Part shown: in pieces, positions 35,877-43,364 of the stretch
Layout of the letters: each line of letters begins with the position of its first letter
Numbering within the stretch: position 1 is the first letter of the stretch
DNA from: Candidatus Palauibacter scopulicola
GTDB lineage: Bacteria > Gemmatimonadota > Gemmatimonadetes > Palauibacterales > Palauibacteraceae
Length of the DNA stretch: 64,000 nucleotides
Assembly (NCBI RefSeq): GCF_947581915.1
Contig: NZ_CANPWG010000065.1
Coordinates: 62,001-126,000, forward strand
Reading direction: 5' to 3'
Position numbers and translations under genes: made by a program
Notes under the pieces: model-generated
The model's database searches: none
Seen by the model: only the letters and a program-made list of their open reading frames with translations
Told to the model about the DNA's origin: nothing

Positions 35877-38182
35877 GGGGACTCCGCCTCAACCCGGAGC
35901 AGCGGAACGCCGTCGAACACGGCGAAGGGCCGCTGCTGGTCCTCGCCGGCGCGGGCTCCGGGAAGACGCGGGTGCTCACGGCGCGGGCCGCCCGCCTCAT
36001 CGAGGAGGGGCTGGAGCCCACGCGCCTCCTCGCCGTCACCTTCACGAACAAGGCCGCCGGCGAGATGCGGGAACGGATCGAGGGGCTCATCGGTCGTTCC
36101 ACGCGGGGCCTGTGGATCGGCACGTTCCACTCGGTCGCCGCGCGCCTCCTTCGCACCGAGGCCCCGCACACCTCCCGCACGCGCGCCTTCACGATCTACG
36201 ACGAGGACGACTCCATTCGCACGCTCAGGGATGTGATGGAGTCGGTGGGTTACGACCCCAAACGCTGGGCCCCCCGAGCGCTGCGCGGCCGGATCTCCAG
36301 CGCGAAGAACGCGCTCCTGGGTCCGGCGGAGTACGAGTCGGAGGCCTTCGACCTGATCTCGGAGGTCGTGGCGAAAGTCTATCCCGCGTACCAGCGCGAA
36401 CTCGAGCGCCGCAACGCCTACGACTTCGACGACCTCCTGTTCGAGACCGTGCAGCTGCTCGAGACGGTCGACGGCGTGCAGGATCGCTACGCCGCCCGCT
36501 TCGCCCACGTGCTCGTGGACGAATACCAGGACACGAACCACGCCCAGTACCGGATGGTCAAGGCGCTGGCCTCGAAACACGGGAACCTCTGCGTCGTGGG
36601 GGACGATGATCAGGCGGTGTACGGATGGCGCGGGGCGGACATCCGGAACATCCTCGACTTCGAGGCCGACTTCCAGGGCGCGCACGTCGTGCGGCTGGAG
36701 CGGAATTACCGCTCGACGGGGTCGATTCTCGAGGTCGCGAACGCCGTCATCTCCCGCAACCTGGCCAGGAAACCGAAGCGGCTGCACACGGAGCGGGAGG
36801 CCGGCGATCCGATCGAGGTCGTCCGCTGCGATGACGAGCGGGCGGAGGCGGCGTGGGTATCGTCACGGATCGAGGCGGGCCGTGACACCCGGGGCCTGAA
36901 CGAGTTTGCGGTGCTGTACCGCACGAACGCGCAGTCGCGGGCCTTCGAGGAGGCGTTCCGGCGGTCCGGCATCCCGTACCGGATCGTGGGAGGCGTCCCC
37001 TTCTACGAGCGTCGCGAGGTGAAGGACGTCATCGCCTACCTGCGCCTGCTCGTGAACCCGGCGGACGACGCCGCGTTCCTGCGCGCCGTGGGGTGGCCGA
37101 GGCGCGGCGTCGGAGCGAAGAGCCTCGAGCGGCTGGGGGAACTCGCCCGTGCGGGCGGCGGCGCGGGCGAAGCCGTGGAACCCCTGGCGGCGGTCGCGGC
37201 GCGGGCGCGGCACGAAGACGGCATTCCGAGGGCGGCGGCGCGCGGCCTGAGGCGGTTCGCGGGCGGACTCGCCGACCTGCGGGCTTCGCTCCCCGACACC
37301 GGCGCCCGGGAAGCGCTCGAGGCCTGCGTCGCGGTCTTCGGCCTGGCCACGGCGCTGGCGGAGGAGGAGGACGGCGCGGATCGCCTGGAGAACGTGAGCG
37401 AACTGTTCGCGGCGGCGGAGGTGTTCGAGCGCGACGATGTGGAGGACCCCGACGACGAAGCCACGGATCTCGAGTTGTTCCTGCAGTCCGTGTCGCTGCG
37501 CTCCGACCTCGATGAGGCCGACTTCGACGGTGAGGCGGTGACGATGATCACGCTGCACAACGCGAAGGGACTCGAGTTCCCGGTGGTCTTCCTGGGCGGG
37601 CTGGAGGAGGGCCTGTTTCCGCTCTCGAGGGCGATGGAGGCGCCCGGAGGGCTGGAAGAAGAACGGCGCCTCTTCTACGTGGGGGTGACGCGCGCGATGG
37701 ACCGGCTGAGCCTGACGTACGCGGACCACCGCTGGCGGGCGGGGATGGCGAGCCGCTCGGCCCCCTCGAGCTTCATCGACGAACTCCCGGAGGAACACGT
37801 GCTTCCGCGGCTTGCGGCGCCGCGCCGGGGGCGGTGGCGTGCGCACGACGCCCGCGGGGCCGGCCGCCGGCCGGCGGGTGGAGCCGAGCCGCGAGGCCGC
37901 TCCTTCGCCTGGCAGAGGCGTCTGGACCGAGGCTCGGGCCGCGCGGTCGGCTCCGGCGCGGATGGAGCGTCGGGAGCGCCGGGCGAACTCGAGTATGACT
38001 ACGACGACTCGCAGGTGCCGCTTTCGCTCGGCCCGGGCGTACGCGTCGTGCATCCGCGCTTCGGGGCCGGCGAGGTGCTGCAGGTGTACGGCTTCGGGAG
38101 GGAGGCCAAGGCCGACATCGCGTTCGAGAAGGTCGGTCGGAAGAAGGTCGTCGTCGCGTACGCGGGGTTGCGCCCCGCCTAG
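35873..38182 (+). CDS. pcrA: UvrD/PcrA-type superfamily 1 DNA helicase
   Basis: This is a 3'-5' helicase of 769 residues acting in nucleotide excision repair and in clearing RecA or stalled polymerases. Motifs are AGAGSGKTRVL (Walker A, residues 25-32), TFTNKAAGEMRERI (Ia), DEYQDTN (II), GDDDQAVYGWRGAD (III), LERNYRST (IV), TLHNAKGLEFPVVF (V) and YVGVTRA (VI). The C-terminal tail HPRFGAGEVLQVYGFG and its continuation match the RNA-polymerase-binding Tudor-like fold of PcrA. GTG 35873 overlaps the kinase stop; the longer frame upstream runs antiparallel to codon use in the kinase and is rejected. Confidence 0.94.
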   Translation: MRGLRLNPEQRNAVEHGEGPLLVLAGAGSGKTRVLTARAARLIEEGLEPTRLLAVTFTNKAAGEMRERIEGLIGRSTRGLWIGTFHSVAARLLRTEAPHTSRTRAFTIYDEDDSIRTLRDVMESVGYDPKRWAPRALRGRISSAKNALLGPAEYESEAFDLISEVVAKVYPAYQRELERRNAYDFDDLLFETVQLLETVDGVQDRYAARFAHVLVDEYQDTNHAQYRMVKALASKHGNLCVVGDDDQAVYGWRGADIRNILDFEADFQGAHVVRLERNYRSTGSILEVANAVISRNLARKPKRLHTEREAGDPIEVVRCDDERAEAAWVSSRIEAGRDTRGLNEFAVLYRTNAQSRAFEEAFRRSGIPYRIVGGVPFYERREVKDVIAYLRLLVNPADDAAFLRAVGWPRRGVGAKSLERLGELARAGGGAGEAVEPLAAVAARARHEDGIPRAAARGLRRFAGGLADLRASLPDTGAREALEACVAVFGLATALAEEEDGADRLENVSELFAAAEVFERDDVEDPDDEATDLELFLQSVSLRSDLDEADFDGEAVTMITLHNAKGLEFPVVFLGGLEEGLFPLSRAMEAPGGLEEERRLFYVGVTRAMDRLSLTYADHRWRAGMASRSAPSSFIDELPEEHVLPRLAAPRRGRWRAHDARGAGRRPAGGAEPRGRSFAWQRRLDRGSGRAVGSGADGASGAPGELEYDYDDSQVPLSLGPGVRVVHPRFGAGEVLQVYGFGREAKADIAFEKVGRKKVVVAYAGLRPA

Positions 38183-38197
38183 CCGCGGGCGCCGCGG
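38183..38197. terminator. Inverted repeat between convergent genes
   Basis: CCGCGG-GCG-CCGCGG is a perfect six-base-pair hairpin that fills the entire 15-base gap between the pcrA stop and the stop of the minus-strand gene. There is no T-run, so termination in either direction is only a possibility. Confidence 0.4.
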
Positions 38198-38665
38198 TCA
38201 GTCTCCGCCGCGATCCCCCAGCGCCCGCACGACCCGCTTCGCGGTCGATACGTTGTCCTTGCCGCGCCGGAGTCCGCGCAGCAGGGAGGCTGTCGTGAGG
38301 AACGTCTCTTCGGCCTCCTCCTGGACGACGGCCAGCAGCGCCGCGACCTCCACCACCCGCTCCTCGACCAGGTCGACCATGCGGCCGGTGGACTCGCTTG
38401 CGCTCTGCAGCGCCTGGCCCACGCCGTCCGCGTCGTCCCGGAGCCGGCCCGCGATGCGCCGGGCCTGGTCGCTTGCCTGTTCGACGTTGTGCAGCACGGG
38501 CTTGAGGCGGTCGCTGAGGTCGGTGACCGTGCCGGAGATCCGTCCCAGCGGCTCGCGGGTTTCGCGCAAGAGGCGGATCGCGTGCAGGAGGACGATGAGA
38601 ATCGCCAGCGCGACAATGAGCCAAACCGCCATCCCGGCCACGACCGCGATCTCGTATGTGGTCAC
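38198..38665 (-). CDS. DUF948-like membrane-anchored coiled-coil protein
   Basis: This protein has 155 residues, with an N-terminal membrane helix at about 7-28 (VVAGMAVWLIVALAILIVLL) followed by a heptad region (DLSDRLKPVLHNVEQASDQ) resembling DUF948/YtxG proteins, which look like chemoreceptor signalling helices without the hairpin tip. The C-terminus is basic. Function is unknown; relatives are found in envelope-stress loci. The start is GTG 38665 with GGGAG a few bases upstream on the minus strand. It is divergent from murA. Confidence 0.8.
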   Translation of the reverse strand: MTTYEIAVVAGMAVWLIVALAILIVLLHAIRLLRETREPLGRISGTVTDLSDRLKPVLHNVEQASDQARRIAGRLRDDADGVGQALQSASESTGRMVDLVEERVVEVAALLAVVQEEAEETFLTTASLLRGLRRGKDNVSTAKRVVRALGDRGGD

Positions 38666-38782
38666 TGCGGCTCTCCCTCGTCACTCCCTGTCAGGCGAGC
38701 GCTTCGCCGCTCTCGGCGCTGACGCGGAGTTTTGCCACGGACTGCCGGTGAGGAGAGTATAGGCCGCCCTCCGTCCGCCGGC

Positions 38783-38790
38783 TACTTTGG
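38783..38790 (+). promoter_or_regulatory. Possible -10 element upstream of murA
   Basis: TACTTTGG matches the window's TAnnTTTG-like -10 pattern and lies 48 bases before the murA ATG. No good -35 is visible at 16-18 bases. The remaining divergent gap (38666-38838) shows no other clear site. Confidence 0.4.
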
Positions 38791-38838
38791 CGCGCGGTGC
38801 CGGCATCGCCGGATGTGGGTAAGGGGGGAGGAGGCGCG

Positions 38839-40128
38839 ATGTACTATCGGATCGAGGGCGGAAACGAGCTGCGCGGCGTGTTCACGCCCGCCGGCAACAA
38901 GAACGCCGCCCTCCCGATCCTCGCGGCCACGCTCCTCACGCGCGAGCCGGTGCGAATCGAGAACGTCCCGCGCATCACGGACGTGGAGACGCTGCTCGAC
39001 CTCCTCCGCAGTCTGGGCGTCGAGGGTGGCTGGACGGAGCCCGGCGTTCTCGAACTCGACGCCGCCGGCGTGGATCGGCGGGCGATCCCCGATGCGGACC
39101 TGGCCGGCCGGATCCGCGGATCGGTGCTGCTCGCGGGCCCCATGCTCGCCCGGATGGGGTCGTGCCAGCTCCCGCATCCCGGAGGGGATTTCATCGGGCG
39201 CCGCCGCCTGGACACTCACATGCTTGCGCTGCAGGCGCTCGGTGCGGCGGTCGACGTCGGAGACCGCTACGTCCTGCGCACTCCGGGTCTCCGCGGCGCC
39301 TCCGTTTTCCTCGATGAGCCGTCCGTGACGGGGACGGAGAACGCCGTGCTCGCCGCGGCGACGGCGACGGGCACGACGGAACTGCGGAACGCCGCCACGG
39401 AGCCCCACGTGCAGGACCTGTGCCGCTTTCTCGTCACGCTCGGCGCCCGCATCGACGGCATCGGGACTTCGCGGCTCGTCATCGAAGGCGTGGAGACCCT
39501 GGGAGGCGGGACCTTCCGGATCGGGCCGGACCACATCGAGATCGGAAGCGTGATCGGCTTGGCGGCCGCGACGGGCTCGACCCTTCGGATCGCCGGAGCG
39601 AACCCGGCCCATTTCGACCCCCTGCGCGTGGGATTCCGACGCCTCGGCCTCGAGTTCGCGTGGCGCGACGACCAGCTCCTCGTGCGGGGCGGGGGAGAGC
39701 TCGAGATTCAGCCCGACCTCGGCGGCCAGATTCCGAAGATCGACGACGGGCCCTGGCCGGCGTTCCCCGCGGATCTGATCAGCATTGCGCTGGTGGCCGC
39801 GACCCAGTGCCGGGGCACCGTCCTCATCCACGAAAAGATGTTCGAGTCGCGGATGTTCTTTGTCGACAAGGTGATCGCCATGGGCGCCCGCATCGTCCTC
39901 TGCGATCCGCACCGGGCCGTCGTCGTCGGACCGTCGCCGCTGCGCGGAGCGACCCTCGAGAGCCCCGACATCCGGGCCGGCATGGCGCTTCTCATCGCGG
40001 CGCTGGCTGCGGAAGGCGGGAGTCGCGTGCACAACATCGGACAGATCGAGCGCGGCTACGAGCGCATCCACGAACGCCTCGCGGCCTTGGGGGCTCGCAT
40101 CGAGCGCGTGGCTCCGGAAGGCGCGTGA
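38839..40128 (+). CDS. murA: UDP-N-acetylglucosamine 1-carboxyvinyltransferase, Asp variant at the fosfomycin site
   Basis: MurA adds enolpyruvate to UDP-GlcNAc, the first committed peptidoglycan step. The protein is 429 residues. Lys21-Asn22 (GNKNAALPILAA) matches the catalytic pair. The mobile loop reads PGGDFIGRRRLD, where E. coli has PGGCTIGARPVD, so Asp117 (GAT at 39187) replaces the Cys115 alkylated by fosfomycin. Asp is natural and active in Mycobacterium and Chlamydia and gives intrinsic resistance. ATG 38839 has a strong GGGGGGAGGAGG; the longer GTG start at 38797 is rejected. The stop overlaps pgeF (GTGA). Confidence 0.95.
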   Translation: MYYRIEGGNELRGVFTPAGNKNAALPILAATLLTREPVRIENVPRITDVETLLDLLRSLGVEGGWTEPGVLELDAAGVDRRAIPDADLAGRIRGSVLLAGPMLARMGSCQLPHPGGDFIGRRRLDTHMLALQALGAAVDVGDRYVLRTPGLRGASVFLDEPSVTGTENAVLAAATATGTTELRNAATEPHVQDLCRFLVTLGARIDGIGTSRLVIEGVETLGGGTFRIGPDHIEIGSVIGLAAATGSTLRIAGANPAHFDPLRVGFRRLGLEFAWRDDQLLVRGGGELEIQPDLGGQIPKIDDGPWPAFPADLISIALVAATQCRGTVLIHEKMFESRMFFVDKVIAMGARIVLCDPHRAVVVGPSPLRGATLESPDIRAGMALLIAALAAEGGSRVHNIGQIERGYERIHERLAALGARIERVAPEGA

Positions 40129-40886
40129 CGGAGGTCGCGGAGGTCCCCGGGGACGGCATGCTGCGGCTGTCGCGGTGGGAGTCGCTCGATCCGAGCGTCG
40201 TGTGCGGGATCACGACGGCGAAGCGCGGGGACCTCGCGGTCGCGGACGCCTCCCCGGAGCGCGTGGCCTCGGTCTACGGGGATCTGGCCCGGGAACTCGG
40301 CTTCCGCCGGGTCTCGGTGCCGACTCAGGTCCACGGTACGGATCTCCGGGAGATCGGCGCCTCGCCCGTCCCCGACTCCGGGACCTGCACGGTCCACCGG
40401 GCGGGTCGCGTGGACGGCCAGCTCGCGGAGGGGCCCGGTTGGCTCTTGGCCGCGACGGCCGCGGATTGCGTGCCCGTCTATCTCTGGTCGCGCGAACGCG
40501 GGCGCACAGGCCTGATCCACGCGGGATGGCGGGGGGCCGCGGCGGGCATCCTTCCGCGCGCGATCGCCCGGCTCGTTCGCGGTATCGACGGTGGCTCCTT
40601 CGGCGCCGTCGGGGATCTCCGTGTCCATCTGGGGCCCGCGATCTGCGGACGCTGTTACGAGGTCGACACCCCCGTGCTCTCCGCCTTCGGCCTCCGCGGT
40701 ACGCGCGCGCAACTCGACTTGAGGGGCATCCTCGCCGCCCAGGCCTCGGCGGCCGGCGTCGCACCCGACGCGCTTTCAAGCTCCCGCTTCTGCACGTCGT
40801 GCGGCCCCGGCGACCTTCATTCGCACCGCGCGAGCGGCGGTACGGCGGGACGGATGGCCGCCTTCCTGGGGCTGCGGAGCGACTGA
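40125..40886 (+). CDS. pgeF: Peptidoglycan editing factor PgeF (YfiH/laccase-domain family)
   Basis: PgeF/YfiH proteins remove misincorporated L-serine from UDP-MurNAc precursors and can also act on purine nucleosides. The protein is 253 residues. Zinc and catalytic motifs are QVHGTD, ADCVPVYL, IHAGWRGAAAG, GPAICGRCYEV and the C-terminal CTSCGPGDLHSHRA. The GTG 40125 start is coupled to murA; ATG 40158 is an alternative. Pairing with murA supports a cell-wall quality-control role, which is inference. Confidence 0.9.
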   Translation: MTEVAEVPGDGMLRLSRWESLDPSVVCGITTAKRGDLAVADASPERVASVYGDLARELGFRRVSVPTQVHGTDLREIGASPVPDSGTCTVHRAGRVDGQLAEGPGWLLAATAADCVPVYLWSRERGRTGLIHAGWRGAAAGILPRAIARLVRGIDGGSFGAVGDLRVHLGPAICGRCYEVDTPVLSAFGLRGTRAQLDLRGILAAQASAAGVAPDALSSSRFCTSCGPGDLHSHRASGGTAGRMAAFLGLRSD

Positions 40887-40916
40887 ACCGGGGACGCCGG
40901 CGAGCCGTACCTGCTG

Positions 40917-40947
40917 TTGCAGCGCGTCGAACCCCGCGGTATGTTCG
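40917..40947 (+). promoter_or_regulatory. Predicted promoter of the rimP-nusA-infB operon
   Basis: TTGCAG at 40917-40922 and TATGTTCG at 40940-40947 have a 17-base spacer. Transcription would start near 40952, upstream of an intrinsic terminator, leaving a leader of about 120 bases before rimP. Confidence 0.55.
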
Positions 40948-40954
40948 AAGTCGC

Positions 40955-41041
40955 ATGTCCACATACGTCCGCGCGGGCCGGCGGGCGATGGCGTTACTCG
41001 AAGTGGGGAAGCTGTACGGGCCCCACTTTTTTTTGCAGTAG
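40955..41041 (+). CDS. Possible 28-codon leader ORF overlapping the terminator
   Basis: An ATG at 40955, a few bases after the predicted transcription start, opens a 28-codon frame. It runs through the terminator hairpin; the T-run encodes Phe-Phe-Leu, and it ends at TAG 41039-41041. It contains a TTA codon, rare in this GC-rich sequence. There is no Shine-Dalgarno. Translation could affect hairpin folding, but the ORF may be fortuitous. Confidence 0.25.
   Translation: MSTYVRAGRRAMALLEVGKLYGPHFFLQ
41001..41034 (+). terminator. Intrinsic terminator in the rimP-nusA leader
   Basis: AAGTGGGG (41001-41008) pairs with CCCCACTT (41021-41028) around a 12-base loop, followed by a run of eight T (41027-41034). 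It is the clearest intrinsic terminator in the window. It follows murA-pgeF but also lies downstream of the predicted rimP promoter, so it may act as an attenuator. Confidence 0.8.
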
Positions 41042-41070
41042 GGCGAACCGGACTCGCCGAAGGGGTCGGT

Positions 41071-41562
41071 ATGCTGGACTCGGCGGACATCGAACGCGCG
41101 GTCGAAGCCCTCGGCTTCGAGGTCGTGCAGATGGAGCGGGGCGGAGGCCGTCGCCGGCCGTTGCTCCGGCTCCGGATCGATCGGCCGGGCCGGCCGTCCG
41201 CTCGGTCGGGCGTGACCGTCGACGACTGCATCGCGGTGACGAGGGAACTGCGTGGCGCACTTGAAGATGGGGCCGACGAGGACTGCGTGCTCGAAGTGTC
41301 CTCGCCGGGAGTGGACCGGCCGCTGGTCAAGGCCGCGGACTACGACCGCTTCTCCGGGTCGCGGATCCGCGTGCGCGGCTACGGTCCGCTGGCCGACCGG
41401 GGCCGGAAACTGGAAGGCGTGCTGCTCGGGATGGTGGACGGACTCCCCGGGACGTTCGCGCTGGAGATCGAAGGGGATCGTGTGGAGATCCCGCTGGACC
41501 TCGTGGCCTCCGCCCGCCTGGTCTACGACTGGGACGCGGCCGGAGGCGTGGGTGGGAGATAG
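41071..41562 (+). CDS. rimP: Ribosome maturation factor RimP
   Basis: RimP assists 30S assembly. The protein is 163 residues: an alpha/beta N-terminal domain with RPLLRLRIDRPG and GVTVDDCIAVTREL, the signature LEVSSPGVDRPL, and a C-terminal SH3-like barrel (GTFALEIEGDRVEIPLD). ATG 41071 has AAGGGG five bases upstream. It is the first gene of the classical rimP-nusA-ylxQ-infB-rbfA-truB-ribF operon. Confidence 0.94.
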   Translation: MLDSADIERAVEALGFEVVQMERGGGRRRPLLRLRIDRPGRPSARSGVTVDDCIAVTRELRGALEDGADEDCVLEVSSPGVDRPLVKAADYDRFSGSRIRVRGYGPLADRGRKLEGVLLGMVDGLPGTFALEIEGDRVEIPLDLVASARLVYDWDAAGGVGGR

Positions 41563-41571
41563 AGAGAGGCA

Positions 41572-43002
41572 ATGAGCGATCAGATCCCGATCGTTGAAGC
41601 GTTCCGCATGATGGCGGCGAACAAGTCGCTGACGGAGCTGGAGCTGCATGATCTCATCCGTGAAGGGATCCACGCGGCGCTCGCCCGTCGTTTCGGCGGT
41701 CCGGTCGAAGCGGAAATCGACGTCACCGATGGAGGCGACATTTCGATCGTCGTCCTCAAGGAAGTCGTCGAGGAAGTCGAGGATCCGGCCCGGGAGGTGA
41801 CGCTCGAGCAGGCTCGCTGGGATGATCCCGACTTCCAGGTCGGCGATCTCATGGAGATCCCCGTCGACTTCAGGGACTTCGGCCGCAGCGCGGTCATGGC
41901 CGCCAAGCAGAGGATCATCCAGCGCATCCGCGAGGGAGAACGAGACCGGATCCGCATGGAGTTCAACGACCGGGTAGGGGACCTCGTTTCGGGCGAAGTA
42001 CAGGCGAGCGAGCGCGGCAAGCTCGTCGTCATGCTGAACCGGTCTCGCGAAGCCGAGGCGATCATTCCGTGGCGGGAGCAGAACCCGCGGGAACGCTTCC
42101 GCCAGGGCGAGCCGATCCGCGCCGTGCTGAAGCTGCTGGAGGAGACGCCGCGCGGTCCGCGGCTCATCCTCTCGCGGGCGGACCCCCAGTTCGTCGCCTC
42201 TCTGTTCGCGCTCGAGGTGCCGGAGATCTACCAGGATATCGTGGACATCAAGGAGATCGTCCGTGAAGCGGGAGGCCGCACCAAGGTGGCCGTCTCGTCC
42301 CGGGATGAATCCGTCGACCCGGTCGGAGCCTGCGTCGGCCTGAAGGGGTCGCGCGTCCAGGCCGTCGTGTCGGAGTTGAGCGGCGAACGGATCGACATCG
42401 TCCCGTGGCACCCGGACCCGGAGATCTTTGCCCGTCGAGCCTTGGCTCCGGCCCGGGTCGCCAAGGTGATCTCGGACCAGGAGCGGCACGTCATCACGGC
42501 GATCGTGGACGAGGACCAGCTGTCGCTGGCGATCGGACGAAACGGGCAGAACGTGCGGTTGGCGTCGCAGCTCATCGGTTGGCAGATCGACCTGTATTCC
42601 AGCCGTGACTGGATGGAGCGCGGCGGAGAGGCCGGCCTGTTCGGAGGCGATGACGAATACGAGATGTCCGACTTCCCGCTCTCCGAGCTCGAGGGGATCG
42701 CCCCCGCGACGCTCGCGGCGCTCGAGGCGGCCGGAATCAGCAGCTTTTACGGACTCCTCGACATGGACCGGGGCGACTTCCTTCAGGTTCCGGGGATCGG
42801 GCCGGACGAGGCGGACACGCTGGAAGCGCTCATCGATGAACTGACCGTCGTGGACGAGGCGCAGGCGGAGGGCGCCGCGGCCGCGAAGACGGCTGCCGAT
42901 GCGCCGGCGGACGCGGCGGACGCGGAGGCGCCGCCGGAGCCGGCCTCCGCGGAGGCGGCCGATGCGCTGAGCACGGCCGCCTCGGGCGAGGGGACCGCCT
43001 GA
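41572..43002 (+). CDS. nusA: Transcription elongation/termination factor NusA
   Basis: NusA binds RNA polymerase and nascent RNA and tunes pausing and termination. The protein is 476 residues: N-terminal RNAP-binding domain (1-125), S1 domain (about 135-205, GDLVSGEVQASERGKLVVML), KH1 and KH2 (about 210-350, including GACVGLKGSRVQAVVSEL and SLAIGRNGQNVRLASQL), then a helix-hairpin-helix region (about 370-420) and an Ala/Glu/Asp-rich tail. ATG 41572 has AGAGAGAGG upstream. GAGGGG in its last codons serves as the Shine-Dalgarno of ylxQ. Confidence 0.96.
   Translation: MSDQIPIVEAFRMMAANKSLTELELHDLIREGIHAALARRFGGPVEAEIDVTDGGDISIVVLKEVVEEVEDPAREVTLEQARWDDPDFQVGDLMEIPVDFRDFGRSAVMAAKQRIIQRIREGERDRIRMEFNDRVGDLVSGEVQASERGKLVVMLNRSREAEAIIPWREQNPRERFRQGEPIRAVLKLLEETPRGPRLILSRADPQFVASLFALEVPEIYQDIVDIKEIVREAGGRTKVAVSSRDESVDPVGACVGLKGSRVQAVVSELSGERIDIVPWHPDPEIFARRALAPARVAKVISDQERHVITAIVDEDQLSLAIGRNGQNVRLASQLIGWQIDLYSSRDWMERGGEAGLFGGDDEYEMSDFPLSELEGIAPATLAALEAAGISSFYGLLDMDRGDFLQVPGIGPDEADTLEALIDELTVVDEAQAEGAAAAKTAADAPADAADAEAPPEPASAEAADALSTAASGEGTA
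42988..42993 (+). promoter_or_regulatory. Ribosome binding site for a CTG-started ylxQ
   Basis: GAGGGG lies five bases before CTG 42999, which itself overlaps the nusA TGA as CTGA. No ATG, GTG or TTG in the right frame lies nearby, so this site decides the ylxQ start. Confidence 0.6.
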
Positions 43003-43364
43003 AGCGCGGCGGCGGGACGCTGAGCCTGCTCGGCATCGCGACGCGCGCGGGCCGGGTCGCGCTCGGAACCCGGGCCGTGGACATCGCGGCGCGCAGGGGA
43101 AGACTCGCCCTGCTCGTGGTCGCGGGCGACGCGTCGCGGCATGCGGTGAACCGCCTCACGCCACAGGCGCGGCGGGCGTCGCGTGTAACGGTGGCGAGTC
43201 GACGGGCGCTCGGACGGGCGCTCGGACGGAACGATGTGGCCGTCGTCGGCGTCACGGATTCGGCGCTGGCGGAGCGGATTCTCGAAGGGGAGCGCACGCC
43301 TTCGCGGCGTGACGACAGCTCCGGGTCGTACGGAGACCCGGAAGGGCAGGTGCCTGGACAATGA
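42999..43364 (+). CDS. ylxQ: YlxQ/L7Ae-family RNA-binding protein, probably CTG-initiated
   Basis: The product (121 residues from CTG 42999) has the L7Ae/L30e pattern: LSLLGIATRAGRVALGTRAV, RRGRLALLVVAGDAS, then a basic segment and VAVVGVTDSALAERIL. The first usual start codon in frame is GTG 43077, which would delete the first conserved helix and strand. The frame is open further upstream but lacks ATG, GTG or TTG. CTG 42999 has GAGGGG five bases upstream and overlaps the nusA stop. The position between nusA and infB is that of ylxQ; the usual ylxR is missing. The stop overlaps infB (ATGA). Confidence 0.8.
   Translation: MKRGGGTLSLLGIATRAGRVALGTRAVDIAARRGRLALLVVAGDASRHAVNRLTPQARRASRVTVASRRALGRALGRNDVAVVGVTDSALAERILEGERTPSRRDDSSGSYGDPEGQVPGQ

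Noticed and set aside
38797..38838. murA starting at GTG 38797
   Set aside because: The strong GGAGGAGG and the family N-terminus (MYYRIEGG) support ATG 38839.
43077..43364. ylxQ starting at GTG 43077
   Set aside because: This start deletes the conserved first part of the L7Ae fold and has no good ribosome binding site.
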